Assembly (NCBI GenBank): GCA_024398835.1
Contig: JAKSIK010000019.1
Coordinates: forward strand, 1-45,253
DNA length: 45,253 bases
Source: Fibrobacter sp.
GTDB lineage: Bacteria; Fibrobacterota; Fibrobacteria; Fibrobacterales; Fibrobacteraceae
Direction of reading: 5' to 3'
The notes beneath the pieces are model-generated. The model was not told where the DNA came from. It saw only the letters and a list, made by a program, of their open reading frames with translations, and did no database searches. The stretch's first letter is position 1. Every line of letters starts with the position of its first letter. The translations under genes and the position numbers were made by a program. Shown here one piece after another: positions 16,627 through 25,794 of this stretch.

Positions 16627-18328
16627 ACCCGATGGCTTTGCGGGCGCGAGCCGGCAAAATCTTCAGTTCTTCTTCGCGATACTTCGCCACCGTCCGGCGA
16701 GCGACCTTGATGCCTTGAGCTTCTAGGGCGTCGGCGATGGCCTGGTCTGAAAGCGGTTTCTTCTTGTCCTCTTCGTCCACCAGTTTTTTGATGGCGGCGA
16801 GAATCTGAGCGGAGCCCACGACTTCATCGTCTGCGGCACTGCCCTGCTTTACGCCAGAAGTGAAAAACTGCTTCAGCTCGAAAATGCCATAGGGCGTGTC
16901 CACAAACTTCCCGTTTGTGACACGACTGATGGTAGAGAGATCGCGACCCACTTCGTCTGCGATTTCCTGCAGAATCATGGGCTTCAAAAATGCGGGACCC
17001 TTCTTGAAGAATTCCTTCTGGCGCTTCACAATGGCCTGCATCACCTTCTCCATAGTCGTGAAGCGGTTGTCGATGGCCTTGATGAATTCCTGCGCCTTTA
17101 CGAGGTGCGTGCGGATGTATTCCTTGTCTGCTTTTGAAGCGGAGGGACTATCCAAAAGGGAAGCGTATTCCCGATTGATGCGGAGACGACGCTGCACCTG
17201 CTTTTTGAAGCACTCCACTTCGAAGCGCCCCTTCTTTTCTACCACACGCATGTCGGCAACTTTGACGCCTGCGGGAGCACTGGAAATCTGCCGCCCGGGA
17301 TGAGGCACCAGTTTTGAGAAGCAAGCAACGGCCTGCTGTACCTCTGTGAGAGGGACGCCCAATTCCTTTGCGATTTTGGGGTAGCGGAGAGCCATCAAAT
17401 CCTCAAAATGCTGCTGCAGAATCTGGAGGCCAAGTTCCGGAAAATCCGCCACGTAGCGGGCCTGAATCAGGAAGCATTCCTGCAGGTTTCGGGCGCCGAT
17501 GCCCCGAGGAGAGAAGCTTTGCAATACATGGATGGCTTCGGCCACAGGGAGGCTTGCGGATTCCAGAGGAACTTCGCCGCGGAGGACTTTCTCCGCCATC
17601 ACGATGAGCGGGTCATTGTCCAGAAGCACCTTCATCATGGCGGAATCATCGGCGCCCTGGAGGTAGCCGTTTTCGTCCAGAGAGTTGATGAGGTATTCCA
17701 CCAGCTGGCGGAACTTCTCCTCAGAACAGCCCGCCGTTTTCAGCTGGCTCAGAAGTTCGCGAGTGCCGTTCCATTCCCGCAACTGGTCCAGCAATTTTTC
17801 CTGAAGGCTTTTCTCGCGGTCTTTCTGCGGGCGGTCCCACACATCATCCTGGTCTTTCTCTTCCCGATTCAAATCCTTGAAAGGAGCGTCTGTATCAGAA
17901 GTTCCATCTTCCAGATATTTGGCCCAATCCAGTTCCGAGGGCGTGGAGCCATCCAAAATGCCGTAATCCATATCAGCGCTGTCTTCCAGCGAACCGCTGG
18001 AGAAATCCATCTCCTGCATTCCGGAACCACCGACGTCATCGGCTAACCCATTACCAGAAACATCGTCAGCGTAATTGTCGTTTTCTCCGCGACCCAATTC
18101 GCGCAAATCATCGCCGGCGCCACCTTCACGGCCTTCTCCGGATTCAGACACCATGTTTTCAGGGAGGCTTTCGTCCAATTCCAGCAGGGGATTGTTCTCC
18201 ACCTCTTCCTTGATGGCGGTCTCCAATTCCAGCGCATTCTTCTGAAGAATGGTGACGGACTGAAGAAGCTGCGGCGTCAGGGTCTGTTCCAACCGCTGAC
18301 TTTGCCCAAGATTGATTCCAAAATCCAT
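16625..18328 (-). CDS. rpoN: RNA polymerase sigma-54 factor
   Basis: A 567-residue sigma factor that directs RNA polymerase to -24/-12 promoters and needs AAA+ activators. Region I shows LGQSQRLEQTLTPQLLQSV and LLQ repeats, an acidic region II follows (about 55-180), then the core-binding and DNA-binding domains, ending in the RpoN box ARRTVAKYRE. The start is ATG 18328 with AGAGG five bases upstream; GTG 18334 overlaps that site. It lies two codons or so downstream of lptB, the widespread lptB-rpoN order. No sigma-54 activator is in this window. Confidence 0.96.
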   Translation of the reverse strand: MDFGINLGQSQRLEQTLTPQLLQSVTILQKNALELETAIKEEVENNPLLELDESLPENMVSESGEGREGGAGDDLRELGRGENDNYADDVSGNGLADDVGGSGMQEMDFSSGSLEDSADMDYGILDGSTPSELDWAKYLEDGTSDTDAPFKDLNREEKDQDDVWDRPQKDREKSLQEKLLDQLREWNGTRELLSQLKTAGCSEEKFRQLVEYLINSLDENGYLQGADDSAMMKVLLDNDPLIVMAEKVLRGEVPLESASLPVAEAIHVLQSFSPRGIGARNLQECFLIQARYVADFPELGLQILQQHFEDLMALRYPKIAKELGVPLTEVQQAVACFSKLVPHPGRQISSAPAGVKVADMRVVEKKGRFEVECFKKQVQRRLRINREYASLLDSPSASKADKEYIRTHLVKAQEFIKAIDNRFTTMEKVMQAIVKRQKEFFKKGPAFLKPMILQEIADEVGRDLSTISRVTNGKFVDTPYGIFELKQFFTSGVKQGSAADDEVVGSAQILAAIKKLVDEEDKKKPLSDQAIADALEAQGIKVARRTVAKYREEELKILPARARKAIG

Positions 18329-18336
18329 AGGCACCT

Positions 18337-19074
18337 CTAATCCAGACGGAAACCTTCGCCCAGGTAGATGCGGCGGGCCTCCGGATCGTTGGCCAGATAT
18401 TCGGCGGAACCTTCCGTGAGCACTTGGCTCTTGTACATGATGTAGGCGCGGTCTGTGATGGAGAGGGTTTCGCGGACGTTGTGGTCCGTGATGAGAATGC
18501 CCATGCCCTTGTCTTTCAATTGAGATATGATGGACTGGATGTCGGCAACGGCGATGGGGTCGATGCCTGCGAAAGGTTCATCCAGCAAAAGGAAGGAGGG
18601 GTCACTGGCAAGTGCGCGGGCGATTTCCAAGCGGCGCCGCTCACCGCCGGAGCAGCTGTAGGATTTCGTTTTGCGGATGTGGGTAATCTTGAATTCTTCC
18701 AAGAGTTCTTCCAGACGGCGCTTCCGTTCAGCACGCTTCATGTCCTGAGTTTCGAGGATGGCCATGATGTTGTCTTCCACACTGAGCTTGCGGAAGATGG
18801 AGGCCTCTTGCGGGAGGTAGCCTACGCCCAGGCGAGCCCGCTTGTACATGGGCTTGTCCGTCATCTCGATATCATCCAGAAAGATGTGGCCTGCATCGGG
18901 GCGGACCATGCCCACAATCATGTAGAAACTGGTAGTCTTGCCGGCGCCATTGGGGCCCAGGAGCCCCACAATCTCACCTTGAGACACACTGATGGAAACA
19001 TCGCTCACCACCTGGCGACCGCCGTAAATCTTACGGAGTTTATCTGTACGTATGGTACTGACTAAACTTTTCAT
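18337..19074 (-). CDS. lptB: LPS export ABC transporter ATPase LptB
   Basis: A 245-residue ABC ATPase that powers extraction of lipopolysaccharide from the inner membrane with LptF/LptG. Walker A is GPNGAGKTT (40-48), the Q-loop Gln89 sits in [10 protein letters not shown], the signature is SGGERRR (142-148), and Walker B is FLLLDEP (161-167). [20 protein letters not shown] is typical for LptB. It overlaps lptA by four bases (ATGA) and abuts rpoN, so it belongs to the lptC-lptA-lptB-rpoN operon. Confidence 0.96.
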   Translation of the reverse strand: MKSLVSTIRTDKLRKIYGGRQVVSDVSISVSQGEIVGLLGPNGAGKTTSFYMIVGMVRPDAGHIFLDDIEMTDKPMYKRARLGVGYLPQEASIFRKLSVEDNIMAILETQDMKRAERKRRLEELLEEFKITHIRKTKSYSCSGGERRRLEIARALASDPSFLLLDEPFAGIDPIAVADIQSIISQLKDKGMGILITDHNVRETLSITDRAYIMYKSQVLTEGSAEYLANDPEARRIYLGEGFRLD

Positions 19075-20564
19075 TTTCCATCCTTTTTCGCTTCGGATTT
19101 TGACTCTTCTACTATAGCATTTTTTTCGGCAGGTTTGGAAGGTTCACTTGCTTCCTGGCGGGCCTTTGACTCTCTAAACTTCTTTCCAAAACCTTTACGC
19201 GGTTCCCTCTCTTCTCTTATCGTCGACTTTTCGCTTTTTGTAAAATCTTTGCCGCGTGGTTCAACAGCCTTCCCCGCCGCAGTCGATGATGCCGGAGATT
19301 TACCCGCTGTAGGTGCAGGCGCAAAAGCCTTTGATTTTTCTGCAGCCTGTTTCGTCTTAGCAGATGTAGTGTCTATTTCTACAATGCCCAGAGCCTTCAA
19401 AGAATCCAGACGGGCTTTCTCCTTAGCTTCCTTGTTGCGGCGTTCCTTTTCCAAATCCACATAGCGTCCGCTGGCAAGAGTCGTATTACCCAGAAGACGA
19501 AGGGAACGAACCGCATTCTTTGCGGCATCGAACACGATGTTGATGGTATCGCCGGCGGCCTCGTTCTTGCCCGAAACAGTGCGATCGTTTTTGACATAGT
19601 AGTAGGTGCTCTGCGCCTTGCCCGAAACCACGGCGTGATCCATCTTTCCCTTATTGAAATAGAGATCCAAACGGTCTCCATCCATCAAATTGCGATAGTC
19701 CGGCAAGTCCGTCTCGTAAAAGAATCCTTTGGCATTGAGGTTCACATAAAGGCGCTCAATCTTATCGTCCTTGAACTCGCAATAAAGCGTATCTCCAAAA
19801 GCCTCCGTCACAGAGCCTGGTGCATTACGCTTGGGTTCCTCTTTCTGCGTTCCATGAGCATTCCGAATCACAAGTGCAGATTTCAATGTTTTACCAGCGG
19901 AATCCAATTCGATAAAAATGGAATCTCCCGTCAAGTGGTAATTATTCATATCGCAAGTGGGGTGGCCCTTCATGGAAAGCCAATTGTCCTGCCGATTAAA
20001 AATGCCTGTATCGCATGTCACCACCATTTCCCGCTGCGTGATTTTTACACTGTCAAAAGCCTGGGCAAAGGATTCTCCCTTATTGTAGATGATTTTTTTC
20101 GCCTGGATTTTCACGGTATCGATGTGACCATCCTTCTGCTTTTCAAACTGATAGAGCACAGGCTTAGCCGGCATGGTGAGAATTTCTTTTTCCCTGTCGT
20201 AAACGAGGTAGTCTCCTGTAAACATGTAAGTATTTGCAGAATCCGCGGCACGGACATCACCCGCCGCAGAGGCCATTCCCTGCTTCTTCTTGTAGTTTCC
20301 GCTGCGAGCCTGAACGTAACCGCTAGGGTGCGTCAGAAGAAAACCGCCATCGCACTGAATCTCTTCATTATCCTTATGCCAAACCGCCCGCTCCGTGCGG
20401 AACGTGGCGCTATCATGAACAAAGTAGACCTTGCCTTGAAGCAGCAATGTGCCACGGCCGCGAGACACATCCAAATTATCCGCATGCTTCATGATGAGGG
20501 GAGATGTTTGTGCCAAGGCAAAAACCGCTAGGCCTAAAATGATGGCAAAAAGAAAGCGCAGCAT
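19071..20564 (-). CDS. lptA: LptA/OstA-domain periplasmic LPS transport protein
   Basis: The 497-residue product has a signal peptide (1-18) and an OstA-type N-terminal region (about 22-190: [22 protein letters not shown] in outline, then repeated beta segments). LptA builds the periplasmic bridge carrying LPS to the outer membrane. E. coli LptA is about 185 residues, so this is much longer: further OstA-like strands extend to about 370, followed by a low-complexity Lys/Ala/Glu/Ser tail. It overlaps lptC by one base and lptB by four. The tail is unlike any domain I know. Confidence 0.8.
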   Translation of the reverse strand: MLRFLFAIILGLAVFALAQTSPLIMKHADNLDVSRGRGTLLLQGKVYFVHDSATFRTERAVWHKDNEEIQCDGGFLLTHPSGYVQARSGNYKKKQGMASAAGDVRAADSANTYMFTGDYLVYDREKEILTMPAKPVLYQFEKQKDGHIDTVKIQAKKIIYNKGESFAQAFDSVKITQREMVVTCDTGIFNRQDNWLSMKGHPTCDMNNYHLTGDSIFIELDSAGKTLKSALVIRNAHGTQKEEPKRNAPGSVTEAFGDTLYCEFKDDKIERLYVNLNAKGFFYETDLPDYRNLMDGDRLDLYFNKGKMDHAVVSGKAQSTYYYVKNDRTVSGKNEAAGDTINIVFDAAKNAVRSLRLLGNTTLASGRYVDLEKERRNKEAKEKARLDSLKALGIVEIDTTSAKTKQAAEKSKAFAPAPTAGKSPASSTAAGKAVEPRGKDFTKSEKSTIREEREPRKGFGKKFRESKARQEASEPSKPAEKNAIVEESKSEAKKDGK

Positions 20565-21346
20565 TACGGCCTCTTCCTTGCTAAAGGACGATTTCCTGGC
20601 ATTGCCCTATTTTTTGGCACAGGTTTTGCTACGCCTGCGGCTGATTTCGTTTTCAATGAATCCAACTTTACAAGCTTCACGTTTGCAGAATCCGTACTCG
20701 CAGAATCCGCCTTCACCGGTTCCACTTTTGACGAATCCTTCTTCTCTATCTCCGCCGCTTGCTGCTTGTCCTCTTCCTTGATGCGAGTGGCTGCATCCTG
20801 GAAAATTCCCGTCACATCGGAAATGATTTTCCAGTTGTCCATCTTGGCATCACTTTCAAAACCTTTCCCCTGCAGCACATCGCCATCTTCCGAAACCACC
20901 CGAACATAACTATCCGTTTTCACCAAGTTCGTCTTCTTGTTCCAAAGAAGCGAATCTGCACGAACAGAGGCGCCTTTAGGTGTAATGGCATAAACACGGC
21001 CGTAGGCATAAACATAAGTGAACTTCATGTCCAGGCGGCCTGAATCCGCACGCAAGAACGCTACGCGCTCTCCAAGCGAATCATAAATATCCACGAGAAC
21101 TGGCCGCACATACACCACTTCCTTGTCTGCCCAGCGCTCCAGATAAGCGGTCTTCAACTTCCAGGAAAGCGCGTCCTTGTCGTAACTATCCAAGAGGGTG
21201 GTATCGGTGAAAAGCATCTGAGGACGTTCCACCTCCTCCCATTCCTTCTCTTCCTCTTCGATTTTCTCGCAGGCAGAGAGTACGAAAAAACTCAGCCACA
21301 ATAACAGGCCAAAAATACATACCCGTCTTGTACGGCTGAGTTCCAT
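20564..21346 (-). CDS. lptC: LPS export protein LptC (lipoprotein-like form)
   Basis: A 260-residue protein of the LptC/YrbK family, which passes LPS from LptBFG to LptA. The N-terminal hydrophobic helix ends in LSAC (Cys26), a plausible lipobox, followed by an acidic stretch; E. coli LptC keeps an uncleaved anchor instead. The LptC fold is suggested by the beta-rich region 40-185 (VYVRPVLVDIYDSLGERVAFLRAD, GRVYAITPKGASVRADSL). The C-terminal 70 residues are Lys/Ser/Ala-rich. AGGAG precedes the ATG. It is first in the lptC-lptA-lptB-rpoN operon. Confidence 0.8.
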   Translation of the reverse strand: MELSRTRRVCIFGLLLWLSFFVLSACEKIEEEEKEWEEVERPQMLFTDTTLLDSYDKDALSWKLKTAYLERWADKEVVYVRPVLVDIYDSLGERVAFLRADSGRLDMKFTYVYAYGRVYAITPKGASVRADSLLWNKKTNLVKTDSYVRVVSEDGDVLQGKGFESDAKMDNWKIISDVTGIFQDAATRIKEEDKQQAAEIEKKDSSKVEPVKADSASTDSANVKLVKLDSLKTKSAAGVAKPVPKNRAMPGNRPLARKRP

Positions 21347-21357
21347 TCTACTCCTGT

Positions 21358-21380
21358 GGAAAATTCCAACTAGGGGTTGG
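21358..21380 (-). terminator. Possible terminator after iorB
   Basis: On the minus strand CCAAC (21380-21376), CCCTA, GTTGG (21370-21366), then AATTTT. The stem is only 5 bp, so termination may be weak and lptC may be partly read through from iorB. Confidence 0.4.
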
Positions 21381-21389
21381 CGTTATCCG

Positions 21390-21863
21390 TTAGCCTTCGC
21401 GACCAAGCAAGAATGCCTTCTTGTTCCCTTCATGGAACTTTTCGGCAAACAGCTTGTTGAGGGCCACTTCCCACTGGTCCACGGTGAAGTCGAAGTGCTT
21501 GCTGAGTTTCCCAAGCATGGCCACATTCAACGCCTTCGCATTTTCCAGTTTGGAAACATCAATGTCGGCAGGTGTCAGAAGAATACCGCCCTTCTTGAGG
21601 AAGGCTTCATTCACTACCACCTGGGTTTCATCCAATACCACCAGGTAATCGGCTTCGCCACACGGAATCATGGGGCTCTGCACTTCTTCACCCTTGGCAA
21701 AACGCACATCGCTGGCGATAGAACCGCCACGCTGGCTCATGCCGTGAACCTCGGCCTTCTTTACATCAAAGCCCTGTTCAAACACAAGTTCTGCCATCAC
21801 GTCGCTGGCCTTGAGGACACCAGCTCCGCCGAGGCCTGCAAATTTAACGTTTACTACGCTCAT
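21390..21863 (-). CDS. iorB: Indolepyruvate:ferredoxin oxidoreductase beta subunit
   Basis: A 157-residue protein matching the gamma-type domain of 2-oxoacid:ferredoxin oxidoreductases. FAGLGGAGVLKASDVMAE, VHGMSQRGGSIASDVRF and the EADYLVVLDE segment are typical of IorB. With IorA it oxidatively decarboxylates aryl pyruvates to acyl-CoA, or works in reverse to make aromatic amino-acid precursors in rumen anaerobes. It lies 17 nt after iorA. It is shorter than some archaeal IorB, but the core is complete. Confidence 0.9.
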   Translation of the reverse strand: MSVVNVKFAGLGGAGVLKASDVMAELVFEQGFDVKKAEVHGMSQRGGSIASDVRFAKGEEVQSPMIPCGEADYLVVLDETQVVVNEAFLKKGGILLTPADIDVSKLENAKALNVAMLGKLSKHFDFTVDQWEVALNKLFAEKFHEGNKKAFLLGREG

Positions 21864-21880
21864 AATTATTCAACCTCTTC

Positions 21881-23548
21881 TTAAAAGTTTCCGCTCTTCT
21901 TGGCAGCAGCTTCTGCTTCGGCCAAGGCCTTCTCGGCACGTTCCTTGTTAGCCTTGTCCCAAGCGAGAATGCTCTTGAGAGCAAGAATGCAGGGGCTCTT
22001 TGCCACGATCATGGTAAGTTCATCCTTTTCGAGGGCTTCCTTCACCACGCGCTTGAATTCCTCAGGTTCCTTCACCTGGTTCACTTCAATCACATTGTCG
22101 AAGCCTGCCATTCTGGCCACTTCCTTGTAGTCAATCTTGTAGGCCGGAGTGTGGTCCAAATGACGACCTGTACCCGGATGTTCCTGCTGACCCGTCATGG
22201 CGGTGATGCTGTTGTCGAGAATGATGACCACATGGCCTGTATCCGGGCGGTTGTAGCCAGCCTGAACAAGACCCGTAATGCCACTGTGAACAAACGTGGA
22301 ATCGCCAATGACAGAGACCACACGCTTTGCCTGTTCGCGAGGAAGCACGTTACGGAGACCAATGCCCATGCCAATGGAAGCACCCATGTCGATGGTGTAG
22401 TCCATAGCGGAAATTGGCGGAAGGGATGCCAAAGTGTAGCAGCCGATGTCGCCAGAAACAATGCAGTCCAGTTCCTTCAATACGGCAAAGGAACTGCGGT
22501 GCGGGCATCCCGGGCAGAGCATAGGCGGCTTGCCCTTGACCGGCACCGGGTCCGGACTTCTGTCGCCAGCAATGATGCGGCGCACGCGGTTCACATCCAG
22601 TTCGCCAAAACGGAAAATCGGGTCGTACTTGCCTTCCACCTGAATGCCGGCGGCGCGGATGTTCTCCACCAGCCACGGGTCGTTTTCCTCAATGACCATG
22701 AGGCGCTTGCCTTCAAACTTGGAAGCAAAATCCTTGATGAGTTGCATAGGCAGCGGGTAGGTCATGCCGAGTTTCAAAATACTTGCCTCGGGTGCCGCTT
22801 CACGCACATGGTGATAGCTGATGCCGCTCACGATAATGCCCATATCGACACTGCGCATTTCAACCTTGTTGGGGCCTTCCGTCGCATTCCAGGCAGCCAT
22901 TTCGTCCATCTTGGCGCGGAGTCTGCGACCTGCGGGCTTACTATAGCCTGGCACCATCACATGCATCGGGACGTTGCGTTCAAAATTCGGTACCATGGGA
23001 GCAAGGGGCTCCTTCGGGACGACGATACTCTTGGAATGGTCCACGCGGGTGGTCATGCGGAGAATTACAGGAATCTTGAACTTCTCGCTAGTCTGCATGG
23101 CAAGGCGGAAGAAGTCGTAGGCTTCCTGGGAATTGCTGGGCTCAAACATGGGGCACACAGCAGCCTTCGCATGATTGCGGGTATCCTGTTCGTTCTGAGA
23201 ACTCGCCTGGCCCGGATCATCGGCCACAATCCAAACCATGCCACCGTCGACACCGGAGTAGGTCGCCGTGTAGAGCACGTCGCTTGCCACATTCAGGCCC
23301 ACCATCTTCATGGTCACCACACTGCGGGCATGTCCAAAGGCTGCACCGAGAGCAGTTTCGGCAGCAACCTTTTCGTTAGGAGCCCACTGGGCATATCCGC
23401 CCAAATCAGAATAATCTTCCAGAATTTCGGAAGAAGGTGTTCCCGGATAACCACAAGCCAGTTGCACGTTGCAGTGGCGCATGGACAAGGATATGGCCTC
23501 GTTACCGGAAATCAGCATCTTTTTCGCATTAGGGTCAAAAGCTGGCAT
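21881..23548 (-). CDS. iorA: Indolepyruvate:ferredoxin oxidoreductase alpha subunit without ferredoxin domain
   Basis: A 555-residue thiamine-diphosphate enzyme subunit. The N-terminal pyrimidine-binding part reads LISGNEAISLSMRH and CGYPGTPSSEILE. The C-terminal pyrophosphate part has CPGCPHRSSF, SGDIGCYTLA, GDSTFVHSGITGL and ILDNSITAMTG. Archaeal IorA proteins continue with two 4Fe-4S motifs after the position of SPCIL; here the protein ends in an Ala/Glu/Lys helix with no CxxCxxC motif. Electron transfer must therefore use another partner if the enzyme works as usual. AAGGAA precedes ATG 23548. It forms an operon with iorB. Confidence 0.9.
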   Translation of the reverse strand: MPAFDPNAKKMLISGNEAISLSMRHCNVQLACGYPGTPSSEILEDYSDLGGYAQWAPNEKVAAETALGAAFGHARSVVTMKMVGLNVASDVLYTATYSGVDGGMVWIVADDPGQASSQNEQDTRNHAKAAVCPMFEPSNSQEAYDFFRLAMQTSEKFKIPVILRMTTRVDHSKSIVVPKEPLAPMVPNFERNVPMHVMVPGYSKPAGRRLRAKMDEMAAWNATEGPNKVEMRSVDMGIIVSGISYHHVREAAPEASILKLGMTYPLPMQLIKDFASKFEGKRLMVIEENDPWLVENIRAAGIQVEGKYDPIFRFGELDVNRVRRIIAGDRSPDPVPVKGKPPMLCPGCPHRSSFAVLKELDCIVSGDIGCYTLASLPPISAMDYTIDMGASIGMGIGLRNVLPREQAKRVVSVIGDSTFVHSGITGLVQAGYNRPDTGHVVIILDNSITAMTGQQEHPGTGRHLDHTPAYKIDYKEVARMAGFDNVIEVNQVKEPEEFKRVVKEALEKDELTMIVAKSPCILALKSILAWDKANKERAEKALAEAEAAAKKSGNF

Positions 23549-23639
23549 AATGTTCCTTTTTGTTGATTAAAATCCAAAGGAAAAGTAGAAAAATTTGCGC
23601 ATTCGTCAGCCTTGCGCATATTGTCGTGACCAAATGATT

Positions 23640-23662
23640 GCTGTTTTGAAAAGCAAAACAGC
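23640..23662. repeat. Perfect 9-bp inverted repeat upstream of iorA
   Basis: GCTGTTTTG (23640-23648) and CAAAACAGC (23654-23662) form a hairpin with a 5-nt loop. It lies just downstream of the DUF4832-type gene but lacks a T-run on the minus strand, so it may be a processing structure or weak terminator. Confidence 0.45.
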
Positions 23663-23671
23663 ACAAAAAAT

Positions 23672-25291
23672 TTACTTCTTCAACAACAACTTGTTGTTTC
23701 CCTGCAATCCGTCGTTATCGAATCGCACTGTGGGATTCTTGCCCGCCTTAAAAGCTTCTTCGCTTTCGTAGAGGGAAAGGACCACAGAAACACCAGGCAG
23801 TTCCGCTACATTGGTCTGCTTCGCCGGCACGGAACTGGCAAAGGAAAATTCCTTTACATCGCCGTCGTTGAAGGATGCCTTAGGAATCTTGATGGTTTCG
23901 CCAAGCTGCGCAAGCGCGGCCCCCGTGCTATCCACGAATTCCGCCGCCATATACACATCAAAGAAGCAAGGGGCCACACCCGTATTCTTTACGGTAATGT
24001 TTAATTTGTTTGTAATCGTAGTGCCCTGTGAAATCGTCAGAAATTCTGCATCCGTAATTTTGAAATTGTATCCGATGACGTGCGTCATGGAATCGGCAAG
24101 TGCCTTGTTATCCTTGTAGAACTGGTAAGCGCATTCCTCGTCCTGATCCAACACATAGTAGGTCAAATGCGCAGTCTTGATGGCATCCACCCAGCGGGCG
24201 GGAGTCCACTTCAAATAATCGCCGGGAATAACATCGGTGTACGTCAGCATAATACTGTATTGCCCCATGTTTTCCGCAATCGTCGGAAGCCCCGCCTTGT
24301 AGGCCCGCACCAATGAATCCGCTGTACCGGGGATGCCAATCATGCCGTCATCACGCTTGGTGACGCCAAGGCTCAACGCGTATGTGTAGATTTCGCCATA
24401 GCCATCAGAAGGAATCACCAGTTGCGTTTTTTTGAACTCGTCGGCATAGTGTTTGACAATGTCCTTCTGGATTTCAAGCGATGGCATTTGACTCCCCTCC
24501 AAGTTGGAAACATGCCATTCACCCCACTCGCCAAAAGTGCGGATGTCGATATATTCTATGCGGGGGTCGCCATCGTACTTTTTCGCCAGAGCGGTGGCAA
24601 ATTCCTTGGCATACTTTAAATAGATAGAATCATCCCAAACGGGAACCTGGGCCTGAGTCCCGCTTTCCAACAAGCTATTTCCCTTCACGGTAGCTTTTTT
24701 GTTTTTAGCACCCTTTTCATATACGAATTTTGGCGTCCAGTCGTAGTTTTCGGTAGGAGTATCGTTTGCCCTAATGAAGGATGTCGAGTAAGGGAAAACA
24801 CGCAGGGCGTATCCCATGTTATGCTCGGCAAGAGCCGCCAAGAGCTCATCCAATTCAGTCCAGTCGTAAACGCCTTCGCCCTTGTGCAGGTCGCTCCACT
24901 TCCGATATCCGGAGCCGTACGTAATCAAATCCCAGGCACGGTTGTTCCAGGCGCCATAGGGGCCATACTCAACGGCAGGGTCAAAAATCCAGGGAGCATC
25001 GGTGACCACGGTGAAGCCCTTGTGTGGGTTGGCGAGAGGACCCTCGAAACCTTTGAGGGTATAGGAAATCTTTGCGGTGGTGTCGGCAGGGAGTTCCGTT
25101 TCGGAGGATGTGACTTCCGAAATCGCGGAAGAACTTTCTGGAGGATTTTCTAATGATGAACTTGAAATATCTTCCTCGACGATGGCGCTGCTTTCGCCTT
25201 CCATGGGGTCTGCGCTACTGCCATCATCACCGCAGGCAACAAGCCCGAAAGCAATAGCGGAAAACACAACAGAACGCATAAAATGCTTCAT
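23672..25291 (-). CDS. DUF4832/DUF4874-type lipoprotein, TIM-barrel-like
   Basis: The 539-residue product has a lipoprotein signal (lipobox LVAC, Cys20) and a Ser/Glu-rich linker (25-70). NPHKGF at 88-93 matches the NP.RGF-type motif I associate with the DUF4874/DUF4832 pair, probable glycoside-hydrolase-like TIM barrels. YIDIRTFGEWGEWH (247-260) carries Glu255 and Glu258, one of which could be a catalytic acid. The last 150 residues look like a beta-sandwich. It is probably a surface or periplasmic carbohydrate-active protein; the substrate is unknown. GGAG lies well placed before ATG 25291. Confidence 0.72.
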   Translation of the reverse strand: MKHFMRSVVFSAIAFGLVACGDDGSSADPMEGESSAIVEEDISSSSLENPPESSSAISEVTSSETELPADTTAKISYTLKGFEGPLANPHKGFTVVTDAPWIFDPAVEYGPYGAWNNRAWDLITYGSGYRKWSDLHKGEGVYDWTELDELLAALAEHNMGYALRVFPYSTSFIRANDTPTENYDWTPKFVYEKGAKNKKATVKGNSLLESGTQAQVPVWDDSIYLKYAKEFATALAKKYDGDPRIEYIDIRTFGEWGEWHVSNLEGSQMPSLEIQKDIVKHYADEFKKTQLVIPSDGYGEIYTYALSLGVTKRDDGMIGIPGTADSLVRAYKAGLPTIAENMGQYSIMLTYTDVIPGDYLKWTPARWVDAIKTAHLTYYVLDQDEECAYQFYKDNKALADSMTHVIGYNFKITDAEFLTISQGTTITNKLNITVKNTGVAPCFFDVYMAAEFVDSTGAALAQLGETIKIPKASFNDGDVKEFSFASSVPAKQTNVAELPGVSVVLSLYESEEAFKAGKNPTVRFDNDGLQGNNKLLLKK

Positions 25292-25314
25292 TTTACTTCT
25301 CCAGCCACGCTATT

Positions 25315-25331
25315 AAAAGGGTTTGCACCCT
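25315..25331 (-). terminator. Small GCAA-loop terminator
   Basis: On the minus strand AGGGT (25331 side would pair as AGGGT/ACCCT) closes a GCAA tetraloop and is followed by TTTT. It lies between the 118-residue protein gene and the downstream lipoprotein gene and could partly separate their transcripts. Confidence 0.55.
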
Positions 25332-25339
25332 ACGGAAAA

Positions 25340-25696
25340 TTACTTACTGCCCTTGGCTGCGGCAAGCTCTTCTTCCAGCTTCTTGTTGCAGTTGTTCTGA
25401 GCGTCGCAGATGTTCTTCAGATTGTCGATTTCTACCGTCTGCTTGGTAACCTGATCCTTCAGTTCTTCGCACTTGGCGGCAAAGGTCTGCTCGGATTCAA
25501 TACGGCTGTTCAACTGGGAGCGGAGGGAATCCACAGAATTGCGAAGCGTTTCCACAGCTGTCTCAGCTTCTTTCAACGCCGGATTTTCTGCGCCATCAGC
25601 ACAGTTACAAGGGCAGCCCTTCTTGAAAAACTTCTTGGAGGCCACGACTGCTGCTGCGCCAAAAGCCAAACCTGCAATAAAACTACTTGCCTTCAT
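25340..25696 (-). CDS. Small membrane-anchored coiled-coil protein with GCPCNC motif
   Basis: The 118-residue product starts MKASSFIAGLAFGAAAVVASKKF, an N-terminal hydrophobic helix, followed at once by KKGCPCNCADG (Cys28, 30, 32) and a long coiled coil (about 38-113) with two more cysteines. The cysteine cluster could bind metal or form disulfides. AGGAG precedes the ATG by nine bases. It diverges from the NhaC antiporter gene. The GCPCxCxxG motif recurs in the unknown protein at 27214-27615. No family recognised. Confidence 0.7.
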   Translation of the reverse strand: MKASSFIAGLAFGAAAVVASKKFFKKGCPCNCADGAENPALKEAETAVETLRNSVDSLRSQLNSRIESEQTFAAKCEELKDQVTKQTVEIDNLKNICDAQNNCNKKLEEELAAAKGSK

Positions 25697-25794
25697 AATA
25701 AAAACTCCTGTTTATCTGTTCCTAATATCGCAAAACATACCCGAATTGTCAAGAACATTCATCAAAAAACGCATAAAAAACTACCTTTTACCTC

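Noticed and set aside
22151..23566. Long open frame antisense to iorA (471 codons)
   Set aside because: His/Ala-rich translation typical of an antisense shadow of a conserved gene; no start signals.
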